Under the pieces are notes generated by a model. It did no database searches. It saw only the letters and a list, made by a program, of their open reading frames with translations, and was not told the origin of the DNA. The translations under genes and the position numbers were made by a program. A DNA stretch of 64,000 nucleotides, from assembly GCF_014649035.1 (NCBI RefSeq), contig NZ_BMSG01000007.1, positions 62,001 to 126,000 of the forward strand, read 5' to 3'. Positions 57,465 to 64,000 of the stretch are shown here, piece after piece. The stretch is from Streptomyces sindenensis (GTDB lineage: Bacteria > Actinomycetota > Actinomycetes > Streptomycetales > Streptomycetaceae). Each line of letters begins with the position of its first letter. Position 1 is the stretch's first letter.

Positions 57465-58949
57465 ATGAACAGGCCGTTGCGGCACATAGCCATCTTCTGC
57501 GGGCTGCTGGTGCTGGGCCTGCTGCTGCGGGCGAACTGGCTCCAGCACGTCGACCGCCAGGAGCTGGCCCAGCACGAGCACAACGCCCGGGTGCGGTTCG
57601 AGCGGTTCGCCACCCCGCGCGGCGACATCATCGTCGGCGGCAAGGCGATCACCGGGTCGAAGGAGACCGGGAGCCGGGACTACGCGTTCCGCCGGACCTA
57701 CAAGAACGGTCCGATGTACGCGCCCGTCACCGGCTACGCCTCCCAGGCCCGGGGCACCTCGCTGCTGGAGCGGACCTACGACAGCATCCTCAGCGGCCAG
57801 GACGACCGGTTCGCCTTCCGGCACGCCAAGGACGTCCTGACGGGACAGCCCCGGCGCGGCGGCGATGTGATCACCACGATCGACGCCAAGGCGCAGAAGG
57901 CCGCCTACAAGGGGCTGACGGACCTGGGCGCCCGGGGCGCGGTGGTCGCCCTGGACCCGCGCACCGGGAAGGTGCTGTCGCTGGTCTCCACCCCCTCGTA
58001 CAACCCCGAGGTCTTCGCCGGCATCACGTTCAAGGAGAGCGAGCGCTTCACCGCGCTGGAGAAGAAGAAGGGCAAGCCGCTGGCCAACCGCCCGCTGCGC
58101 GAGACGTACCCCCCTGGCTCCACCTTCAAGATCCTCACGGCCGCGGCGGCGCTGGAGCACGGCGTGGTCACCGACGTGGACGCCCGGACGGACGCGGTCT
58201 CGCCGTATCCGCTGCCGCTCTCCTCCAACAAGATCGGCAGCGAGGCGGGCGACGCCGTGTGCAGCAAGGCGTCCATGAAGACCGCCATGCAGTACTCCTG
58301 CAACAACGTCTTCCTCGACGCCGCCGCCGAGCTGGGCGAGGACCGGATGCGGGAGACGGCGGAGAAGTTCGGCTTCAACGAGGACGTGTACGCGGAGGAG
58401 TTCGGCGACATGCTCGCCACGAAGAGCCTCTACCCGCCGAAGCTCGACAAGCCCGGCACGGCCCTCACCGGCATGGGCCAGGGCAGCCTGACCAGCACCC
58501 CGATGCAGATGGCGATGGTCACGGCGGCCCTCGCCAACGACGGCAAGCTGATGCAGCCCTACATCGTCGACGAGTTGCGCGGCCCGGACCTCTCCACGCT
58601 GGAGAAGAACGAGCCGATGGAGATGAGCCAGGCCGTCTCGCCGGAGACCGCGAAGAAGGTCCAGGAGATGATGGAGCACACCGCGAAGGAGGGCAGCGCC
58701 CAGCGCGCCCTGATCGACGGTGTCACGGTCGGCGGCAAGACGGGCACCGCCCAGCGCGGTGTGGACGTCCGCGACGAGGTCCCGTACGGCTGGTTCGTCA
58801 GCTACGGCAAGAAGGACGACGGGCGTTCGGTGGCGGTCGCGGTGTTCATCGACCCGACGGACATGGACATCTCCCGCTCGGACATCTCGGGCGGCCGGCT
58901 GGGCGCCCCGATCGCGAAGAGCGTGATGCAGGCGGTGCTGGGGGACTAG
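57465..58949 (+). CDS. Class B penicillin-binding protein (peptidoglycan transpeptidase, PbpA-like)
   Basis: A 494-residue class B PBP: one N-terminal membrane helix (about 7-25), a short dimerisation domain with RFATPRGDI (about 46-54) and a C-terminal transpeptidase domain. Active-site motifs are S219-TFK222, SCN (CNNVFLD follows) and KTGTA near 437. It cross-links peptidoglycan outside the membrane. It resembles PbpA/SCO3156-type proteins and has no FtsW-like neighbour here. ATG 57465 has GGGGAG upstream. A MITE begins immediately after its TAG stop. Confidence 0.92.
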   Translation: MNRPLRHIAIFCGLLVLGLLLRANWLQHVDRQELAQHEHNARVRFERFATPRGDIIVGGKAITGSKETGSRDYAFRRTYKNGPMYAPVTGYASQARGTSLLERTYDSILSGQDDRFAFRHAKDVLTGQPRRGGDVITTIDAKAQKAAYKGLTDLGARGAVVALDPRTGKVLSLVSTPSYNPEVFAGITFKESERFTALEKKKGKPLANRPLRETYPPGSTFKILTAAAALEHGVVTDVDARTDAVSPYPLPLSSNKIGSEAGDAVCSKASMKTAMQYSCNNVFLDAAAELGEDRMRETAEKFGFNEDVYAEEFGDMLATKSLYPPKLDKPGTALTGMGQGSLTSTPMQMAMVTAALANDGKLMQPYIVDELRGPDLSTLEKNEPMEMSQAVSPETAKKVQEMMEHTAKEGSAQRALIDGVTVGGKTGTAQRGVDVRDEVPYGWFVSYGKKDDGRSVAVAVFIDPTDMDISRSDISGGRLGAPIAKSVMQAVLGD

Positions 58950-59119
58950 GTCCTGTCGTCAAACTGCCGTCTGCCGTGCGACGCCCGGCACGCACGCTCG
59001 CGGCGTTGCCTGAATGCCCTGGTAGCTCCGCTACAAGACCATTCAGGCGCCTTGCGATCGCACGCACCGGACGCCGCGCGGCCGCCCTCCGGGCGACGAC
59101 GGCAGTTTGACGACAGGAC
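58950..59119. mobile_element. 170-bp MITE with perfect 22-bp inverted ends
   Basis: Left end 58950-58971 begins GTCCTGTCGTCAAACTG and right end 59098-59119 is its exact complement (22 of 22). Both sides are flanked by CTAG (58946-58949 and 59120-59123), a 4-bp target duplication. There is no gene inside; an inner repeat GCCTGAATG...CATTCAGGC lets nearly the whole element fold. CTAG duplications fit the IS5 group, so it is probably a non-autonomous IS5-type relative. The left CTAG contains the stop codon of the PBP gene, which insertion left intact. Confidence 0.85.
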
Positions 59120-59134
59120 CTAGGGCCGGTCCAC

Positions 59135-59179
59135 CCCAGCCCGTCCGGCGTGGGCCCGCGGTCCCAGCCCGTCCGGCGT
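59135..59179. repeat. Streptomyces-type intergenic repeat, two copies
   Basis: CCCAGCCCGTCCGGCGT occurs at 59135-59151 and 59163-59179, the second followed by TTGAGGAC. The CCGTCCGGCGTTTGAGGAC string is frequent downstream of streptomycete genes. Confidence 0.75.
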
Positions 59180-59248
59180 TTGAGGACGGAACCGTGCAGG
59201 TGCGCCTGGGGCACGCAACGGGGTGCCGGGCCCGAGGCCCCGAAACCC

Positions 59249-59839
59249 TCAGGGGGCGAGCAGGGCGGTGAGCATCCGCCGTACGACCAGGGTCAGTTCG
59301 GCCGGGTCCGGTGCCGGGCGGCTCGCGGCCGGGGCGCCGGCGATGCGGTCGTACAGCAGGCCGTCGGTCCAGGCGACGAGCAGGTCCGCCGCCTGTTCCG
59401 GATCGGGGGCGCCGAGCGACGCCAGCAGGGTGGCGGCCCTGGCGCGGGCGGCGCGGCCGGCGGTCTCCAGGCCGGCGCGGAGTTCAGGGCGGCGGGTCGC
59501 CTCCAGGCTCAGCTCGAAGCGGGCCAGCTGGCGGTCCCGTCCCGCGGTCAGCCAGTGGTGCAGCAGCGCGGCCAGGGCCTCGGCGGCGGAGTCCGGGTCC
59601 GGGACGCCGTGCCGGGCCTCCCAGCGGTCCACGTCGGCGACCGTCAGCGTGGCCAGGCGGAGGTAGCAGGCGCTGATCAGGGCGGATCGCGTGCGGAAGT
59701 AGTACGACGTACTGCCGGCGGGCAGCTCCGCCGCCGTGTCGACCGCGCGGTGGGTCAGGCCGCGCAGACCTGCGGCGGCCACGGTGGCGATGGCGGTGTC
59801 GGCGATCAGGTCCCGGCGGTCGGGGAGGTGAGCAGGCAT
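59249..59839 (-). CDS. TetR-family regulator of the divergent monooxygenase
   Basis: A 196-residue TetR protein with the helix-turn-helix LTHRAVDTAAELPAGSTSYYF (about 28-48), of the type that controls flavin enzymes or efflux. ATG 59839. The 80 bp between it and the divergent monooxygenase hold two related palindromes (59843 and 59877), which strongly suggests that it represses both directions. Confidence 0.9.
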   Translation of the reverse strand: MPAHLPDRRDLIADTAIATVAAAGLRGLTHRAVDTAAELPAGSTSYYFRTRSALISACYLRLATLTVADVDRWEARHGVPDPDSAAEALAALLHHWLTAGRDRQLARFELSLEATRRPELRAGLETAGRAARARAATLLASLGAPDPEQAADLLVAWTDGLLYDRIAGAPAASRPAPDPAELTLVVRRMLTALLAP

Positions 59840-59842
59840 GGT

Positions 59843-59868
59843 CCGCACTCTATAGGTGTAGAGTGCGG
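59843..59868. promoter_or_regulatory. TetR operator 1
   Basis: Perfect 10-bp arms CCGCACTCTA and TAGAGTGCGG with a 6-base spacer, starting 4 bp from the TetR start codon. Core CTCTA-N6-TAGAG is shared with operator 2. Confidence 0.8.
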
Positions 59869-59876
59869 CCCATGAG

Positions 59877-59894
59877 CCTCTACAGGCGTAGAGG
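59877..59894. promoter_or_regulatory. TetR operator 2
   Basis: CCTCTAC-AGGC-GTAGAGG, perfect 7-bp arms, 31 bp from operator 1 (centre to centre about 30 bp) and 23 bp before the monooxygenase GTG. Confidence 0.78.
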
Positions 59895-59917
59895 GTGCGC
59901 GTGGGGAGGCGATCCTT

Positions 59918-61153
59918 GTGGGTGTTCGTCATGCTGTCGTGGCCGGGGGCGGGATCGGTGGCCTGACCGCCGCGGTGGCGCTGAGCCGTCGCGGATGGCG
60001 GGTGACCGTGTGCGAACGGGCCTTGGCCCTCACGGGGATCGGCGCGGGGATCGTGCTCGCCCCCAACGCCCTGCGTGCCCTGGAGTCGATCGGCCTGGGG
60101 CCCGCGGTGTCGGTGGGCGAGTCCCTGGCCGGTGTGCTCGGACTCCGTACCTCCGACGGGGCGTGGCTGAGCCGGACCGGCGCCGCGGCCTCCCGCTACG
60201 GGCTTCCCGCCCGCGCCGTCCACCGCGGCTTCCTGATCGACGCCCTCGCCGCCGCCCTGCCGCCCGGCGCGCTGCGCCTCGGCGTCTCGGTGGGCGGGGT
60301 GGACGAGGCCGCCGAGGGTGCGGTCGTGGTGCGTACGTCGGCGGGGGAGCTGCGGGCCGATGCCGTCGTGGCGGCCGACGGACTGCGCAGCGCGCTCCGG
60401 GGGCAGCTCTTTCCCCGGCACCCCGGTCCGCGCCACGCCGGTGAGACCGGCTGGCGGGCGGTGCTGTCCGGCGCCGGCCTGCCCGCGCTCCCGGCCGCCG
60501 AGACCTGGGGGAAAGGGGAGCGGTTCGGGATCGTCCCCCTCGCCGACGGCCGGGTCTATGTGTACGCGACCGCTGTCGCTGGCCCCGGTACGCGGCCGGC
60601 CGACCACCGTGCGGAGCTGGTCCGCCGCTTCGGCGGCTGGCACGATCCGATCCCGGCACTCCTGGACCGGCTGGACCGGCGTGAGCCCGACCCCGTGACC
60701 ATCCTCCACCACGACTTCCACGAACTCGCCGTGCCCCTGCCCCGGTTCCACTCCGGCCGGGTGGCCCTGCTCGGTGACGCCGCCCATGCGATGACACCCA
60801 ACCTGGGCCAGGGCGGCTGCCAGGCCATCGAGGACGCGGTGGTCCTGGCGCACCTCCTCGCGGGCGACACTGGTGTACCGGCCGCGCTCGCCGCCTACAC
60901 GGAGGCCCGGCTCGGGCGCACGACGCGGATCAGCCGCCGTTCCCGGCGCATGGGGGACTTCGCCCGGCTCTCCCATCCCCTGGCGGTCTCCGTCCGCAAC
61001 TTCGCCGTACGGGCCACGCCGTCGGCAGTCACGACCCGAGGGCTGGACACGCTCCTCGGCTGGCAGCCCCCGCCCGGCCCGGCCCCGGCGCTCGGTTCGG
61101 CCCAGTCCTCAAGCCGGTCCGTCGACATCAAGGGGGAGGAGCAGCAGCGATGA
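59918..61153 (+). CDS. FAD-dependent monooxygenase (salicylate hydroxylase/zeaxanthin epoxidase type)
   Basis: A 411-residue class A flavoprotein monooxygenase. GGGIGGLTAAVAL (about 10-22) is the dinucleotide-binding loop, a DG-type motif lies in the middle (VVAADGLRS) and GDAAHAMTPNLGQGGCQAIEDA (about 285-306) binds FAD. It should hydroxylate an aromatic or related compound with NAD(P)H and O2. GTG 59918 has GGAGG upstream. Its stop overlaps the next ATG. The divergent TetR and twin operators suggest that its substrate is also the inducer. Confidence 0.9.
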   Translation: MGVRHAVVAGGGIGGLTAAVALSRRGWRVTVCERALALTGIGAGIVLAPNALRALESIGLGPAVSVGESLAGVLGLRTSDGAWLSRTGAAASRYGLPARAVHRGFLIDALAAALPPGALRLGVSVGGVDEAAEGAVVVRTSAGELRADAVVAADGLRSALRGQLFPRHPGPRHAGETGWRAVLSGAGLPALPAAETWGKGERFGIVPLADGRVYVYATAVAGPGTRPADHRAELVRRFGGWHDPIPALLDRLDRREPDPVTILHHDFHELAVPLPRFHSGRVALLGDAAHAMTPNLGQGGCQAIEDAVVLAHLLAGDTGVPAALAAYTEARLGRTTRISRRSRRMGDFARLSHPLAVSVRNFAVRATPSAVTTRGLDTLLGWQPPPGPAPALGSAQSSSRSVDIKGEEQQR

Positions 61154-61611
61154 ACACCGCGACCGCCGCCCGGACTTCCACCGGATCCGACCCCGTACGG
61201 CCTTTCAGGATCGGCGCGTACGGATTCGTCGTCCTCGGGGCCGGTCACCTCGCCTTCACCGCCGCGAGAGCCTCGGCCACCCCGACCCCCGAGCAACGTA
61301 CGGCCGACACGGCGATGCGGGAGTCCACGTTCACCCTGCTCGGCCTGGAACGCACCGCCCTCGACGTCACCCACGGCATGAGCATCGCCATGGCCCTCTT
61401 CGTCATCGCCTGCGGCCTGCTGATGCTCGCCGCCGTCCGCCACGCCCCTGACCTCGTCCGGCGGCGGACCGCCTTCGGCCGGGTGTCCCTGGCGGCCTCC
61501 CTGGCCGCCCTCGGCCTCGCGCTGCTCCTGCTGCCCGCCCCGCCGATCGTCATCCTGCCCGTCACCAGCTACGCGTTCGCCCTGTCGCTGAGGAGAGGAG
61601 CCAAGGCCTGA
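61150..61611 (+). CDS. Small polytopic membrane protein, LIC_13387-like
   Basis: A 153-residue protein with four hydrophobic helices (about 21-37, 75-97, 107-125 and 129-145), overlapping the monooxygenase stop by ATGA. The GAGHLAFTAARA and MSIAMALFVIACGLLML stretches recall the LIC_13387 family, known only as small membrane proteins. It may export or sense the monooxygenase substrate; that is inference from the operon. Confidence 0.6.
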   Translation: MNTATAARTSTGSDPVRPFRIGAYGFVVLGAGHLAFTAARASATPTPEQRTADTAMRESTFTLLGLERTALDVTHGMSIAMALFVIACGLLMLAAVRHAPDLVRRRTAFGRVSLAASLAALGLALLLLPAPPIVILPVTSYAFALSLRRGAKA

Positions 61612-61690
61612 CGTACGGACGCGGCCTCCGCGTCCAGGGCGCGATGCCCCGCCGTGCCGCGCGCGGCGGGGCATCCTGCTGCTCGGTTCC

Positions 61691-61828
61691 TCAGACGGTG
61701 TCGAACGTCCCGCTGCGGACGCCCGCGACGAACGCCGAGAACGCGGTGAGGGGGACGGCGACCACGGGCCCGTCCACGACACTGGAGTCACGTGGCGCTC
61801 CGCCGTAGGAAGCCCCTGGCCTGGGCAT
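61691..61828 (-). pseudogene. DUF397 C-terminal remnant
   Basis: A 45-codon frame from ATG 61828 to TGA at 61691-61693. Its last 32 residues (DSSVVDGPVVAVPLTAFSAF, then a GVRSGTFD end) are the C-terminal half of a DUF397 protein; the usual N-terminal WRKSSYS and CVEVA parts are missing and the first residues are unrelated. Intact DUF397 genes sit beside helix-turn-helix regulators, absent here. I treat it as a remnant. Confidence 0.5.
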
Positions 61829-61936
61829 CGCGCGTGAAGCGTGAGCCGACTCGCGGAGCACGGCTCGCCTCGTCGGCGATGCGGAACCGAAAGGGTTCGA
61901 ACAGCCCGCAGGGAAGAGCAGCGACAGAAGGGCGCC

Positions 61937-62314
61937 TCAGGAGGTGGGCGGCCCGACCTCTCCCGCGAAAACGATGATCTGGTCGATGAGGCTGCGCCGC
62001 AGATGAACGATGTCGGTTCCGGTCAGGCGGGGGCCGCCGTCCGGCGTGGTGAAGACCCACTGGTACCGCGCCCACTCGTCAGGCATGTCCACCGCCGAGC
62101 AACGCACCATGGTGCCGGTCCCCGCCGGGTGGCGCCGGATGTCCAGCACGAACCGTTCGACTGCGGCGATTCCCTCGCTGCGGCCCAGCGGCCCCCAGAA
62201 GACCACGTCCGAGGTCAGAGCCTGGGCGAGCAGGGCCGTCACATAGCTGTCGTCCGAGGCGTTGAACGCGGAAATGAACGTGTCGATCGCGGAGCGGGCG
62301 GTCTTTTCCTGCAT
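61937..62314 (-). CDS. SnoaL-like (NTF2-fold) protein
   Basis: A 125-residue cone-shaped NTF2-fold protein: helix AIDTFISAFNASDDSYVTALL, then the SDVVFWGPLGRSEGIAAVERF turn and a beta-sheet with VRCSAVDM and RYQWVFTTPDGG. Members act as cyclases, isomerases or ligand-binding proteins. I start it at ATG 62314, where GGGG precedes; a longer form from 62356 is possible. It has no clear partner here. Confidence 0.72.
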   Translation of the reverse strand: MQEKTARSAIDTFISAFNASDDSYVTALLAQALTSDVVFWGPLGRSEGIAAVERFVLDIRRHPAGTGTMVRCSAVDMPDEWARYQWVFTTPDGGPRLTGTDIVHLRRSLIDQIIVFAGEVGPPTS

Positions 62315-62421
62315 GCCCCAGTAATACCAGCCGATTCGCGTGCGGTCGTCCCGCAAGCCGCTTTCCGGTCACGCCGGATCAACGCCGTCGCGGCACGAAG
62401 GGGGCGCCCCGGCCCCGCCGT

Positions 62422-63210
62422 TCAGTACACCTGACGCACCGACCGCAACGCCCCGCGTCGTACCACCTTCGTCGTGCCCTCGGGGGAGGCATCCGACGCA
62501 GGCGATCCGTCCGACGCAGGCGATCCGTCCGATGCAGGCGATCCCTCCGACGTCGTCGAGCCAGTGGCCTCCTTCGCCCCCACCAACCCCACCAACTCCG
62601 TCAACGCGTCGATACGGAAGTCCGCCGTCTCCACCACGTCCGGGTGGTCCGCCCACCAGTGCCCGTACGGCCCCCGCCGCAGATGCGCCGTCCGCAGCCC
62701 CGCCGCGGCGGCCGGGAACAGGTCGTCGGCCGGGTGGTCGCCCACGTACAGCGTCGCCTCCGGGGCCGCGCCCGACGCCTCGGCCACCCGCGCGAAGAAC
62801 TCCGGATCGGGCTTCCGTACGCCCCACTCGTCCGAGGTGACCACCAGGTCGGCGGGCAGGTCCAGCGCCCGCAGCAGCTCCCCGGCCCGGACCGTGCCGT
62901 CCCCCGCCACCACGACCCGCACGCCCGCGGCCCGCAGTTCGCCCAGAGCGGGCCGGACGTCCTGGTAGAGGTCCGATTCGTCGAGGTGTTCGCCGCGCCC
63001 GGCGGCGGCCCGCGCGCGACATGCCTCCTCGACGTCCATGCCGGGCCGCAGGATCCGCAGCGCGTCCGTGGCCTCGCGGCCCTGCGAGACGGCCGCGCCC
63101 ACCAACGCACCGAGCGTGTGCGGCGGTACACCGAGCCAGTCGGCCCAGGACGCCCAGTGCCGGTCGTCGCGTACGAGGGTTTCACCGATGTCGAGGACGA
63201 TCGTTTCCAT
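62422..63210 (-). CDS. HAD-superfamily hydrolase with a repetitive C-terminal tail
   Basis: A 262-residue HAD hydrolase. Motif I is D7-I-G-E-T11, motif II VVVAGDGT, motif III the Lys in RKPDPEFF, and motif IV GDHPADD; the layout fits HAD-IA phosphatase/phosphonatase types. After residue 210 the tail has three near-identical SDGSPA hexapeptides encoded by 18-bp repeats. ATG 63210; GTG 63213 is equivalent. It is divergent from fbiC. Confidence 0.84.
   Translation of the reverse strand: METIVLDIGETLVRDDRHWASWADWLGVPPHTLGALVGAAVSQGREATDALRILRPGMDVEEACRARAAAGRGEHLDESDLYQDVRPALGELRAAGVRVVVAGDGTVRAGELLRALDLPADLVVTSDEWGVRKPDPEFFARVAEASGAAPEATLYVGDHPADDLFPAAAAGLRTAHLRRGPYGHWWADHPDVVETADFRIDALTELVGLVGAKEATGSTTSEGSPASDGSPASDGSPASDASPEGTTKVVRRGALRSVRQVY
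62491..62549. repeat. 18-bp tandem repeats in the HAD gene
   Basis: Three copies of CCGACGCAGGCGATCCGT with one or two changes (period 18 bp) encode the SDGSPA repeats near the C-terminus. Confidence 0.85.
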
Positions 63211-63360
63211 CACCGTTCCGACCTTAGGCGTGAGGACGCCGTCGACCGGCGCTCATCCGGGTGAGTCGGCCCGCACGAGTGACCGGGAGCACCCGGCGGC
63301 CTGCGCATACAGGTCCCAGGCCCTGGTCCGGGGCGCGCGCCTCGCTCGTATGCTCGGTTC

Positions 63361-64000
63361 ATGACCGATCCCGATCCCGATCCTCAGAGCGGACGTCCCA
63401 CCTCCAACGCCATGCGGCGTGCGCTCAAACGAGCCCGCGACGGTGTCGCCCTCGATGTGACCGAGGCCGCCGTCCTGCTCCAGGCGCGCGGCGACGACCT
63501 GAAGGATCTGGCCGCGTCCGCCGCCCGCGTCCGGAACGCGGGCCTGGAGGCCGCGGGCCGGCCGGGCGTGATCACGTACTCCCGCAAGGTCTTCATTCCG
63601 CTCACCCGCCTCTGCCGCGACCGGTGCCACTACTGCACCTTCGTCACCGTCCCCGGCAAACTGCGCCGCGCGGGCCACGGGATGTTCCTGTCCCCCGACG
63701 AGGTGCTGAAGATCGCCCGCGAGGGTGCGGCGATGGGCTGCAAGGAAGCGCTGTTCACGCTCGGCGACCGCCCCGAGGACCGGTGGCCCGAGGCGCGGGA
63801 GTGGCTGGAGGCGGAGGGGTACGACGACACCCTCGCGTACGTACGCGCCATGGCGATCCGGGTGCTGGAGGAGACGGGCCTGCTGCCCCACCTCAACCCG
63901 GGCGTCCTGACCTGGACCGACCTCCAGCGGCTGAAGCCCGTGGCCCCCTCGATGGGGATGATGCTGGAGACGACGGCGACCCGGCTGTGGTCCGAGCCGG
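63361..64000 (+). CDS. fbiC: FO synthase (7,8-didemethyl-8-hydroxy-5-deazariboflavin synthase), N-terminal part
   Basis: The first 213 residues of a radical SAM protein that runs off the right edge. The cluster motif is C85-xxx-C89-xx-C92 (CRDRCHYC), preceded by [20 protein letters not shown], and the [10 protein letters not shown] and [10 protein letters not shown] segments follow as in CofG-type domains. In Streptomyces this is usually the two-domain FbiC (CofG plus CofH) that makes FO for coenzyme F420; the window does not show the second half. It fits the three LLM-class enzymes nearby. ATG 63361. Confidence 0.9.
   Translation, partial: MTDPDPDPQSGRPTSNAMRRALKRARDGVALDVTEAAVLLQARGDDLKDLAASAARVRNAGLEAAGRPGVITYSRKVFIPLTRLCRDRCHYCTFVTVPGKLRRAGHGMFLSPDEVLKIAREGAAMGCKEALFTLGDRPEDRWPEAREWLEAEGYDDTLAYVRAMAIRVLEETGLLPHLNPGVLTWTDLQRLKPVAPSMGMMLETTATRLWSEP

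Overview
The window is chromosomal DNA of a very high-GC actinomycete, almost certainly a Streptomyces. The signs are strong GC bias at third codon positions, frequent GTG starts, many 4-bp ATGA/GTGA overlaps, futalosine-pathway menaquinone genes, an FO-synthase (F420) gene, a perfect DmdR/IdeR-type iron box, LacI-type operators and Streptomyces-style intergenic repeats. I saw no tRNA, rRNA, CRISPR array or phage module.

Layout. 1-5.5 kb: menaquinone block (end of a UbiD-like decarboxylase, mqnP, ubiX, an Lrp/AsnC regulator, mqnE) with a rhomboid protease, a GNAT and a DUF4229 protein. 5.6-9.6 kb: dicarboxylate symporter, secreted serine esterase, TetR regulator. 10.2-12.5 kb: a two-gene operon of long-helix proteins, the second with a roughly 60-residue hydrophobic hairpin; it looks like an undescribed bicomponent alpha-pore-forming toxin and has atypical codon use. 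12.7-18.3 kb: lipid genes in the order MaoC hydratase, two-domain FabG, divergent thiolase, FadD. 18.5-22.5 kb: secreted proteins (unknown, M23 peptidase with a possible c-di-AMP riboswitch, GH43) and a MOSC protein. 22.6-25.2 kb: an accessory patch with a frameshifted gene, vapBC, an aldo/keto reductase with an internal deletion and a VOC protein.

25.3-42.4 kb is a pectin utilisation locus. It holds uronate dehydrogenase, a GntR regulator, a DapA-family aldolase/dehydratase, an IlvD/Edd sugar-acid dehydratase, sugar ABC permeases, a Gfo/Idh oxidoreductase, a PmoA/DUF6807 protein, a cytoplasmic GH43, a solute-binding lipoprotein, rhamnogalacturonan acetylesterase, two PL1 pectate lyases and a pectin methylesterase. 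LacI-type palindromes centred on AAGCGCTT lie before the permease operon and before the divergent last pectate lyase. Pectin would be de-esterified and cleaved outside, imported, and oxidised inside. No transporter ATPase is present, so a shared MsiK-like ATPase is likely.

42.7-51.1 kb: a catabolic cluster (two LLM-class F420-type oxidoreductases, SDR, D-aminoacylase-like amidohydrolase, aldehyde dehydrogenase, APC permease) with three copies of a 15-bp palindrome close to CTGACG-N3-CGTCAG. 51.7-55.4 kb: a siderophore-interacting reductase and a divergent penicillin-acylase/GNAT fusion share one perfect iron box; this is the second candidate novel system. 55.5-64 kb: Sel1 protein, a deleted Tat-secreted remnant, another LLM enzyme, a class B penicillin-binding protein followed by a 170-bp MITE, a TetR/flavin monooxygenase/membrane-protein unit with twin operators, a DUF397 remnant, SnoaL-like and HAD proteins, and the start of fbiC.
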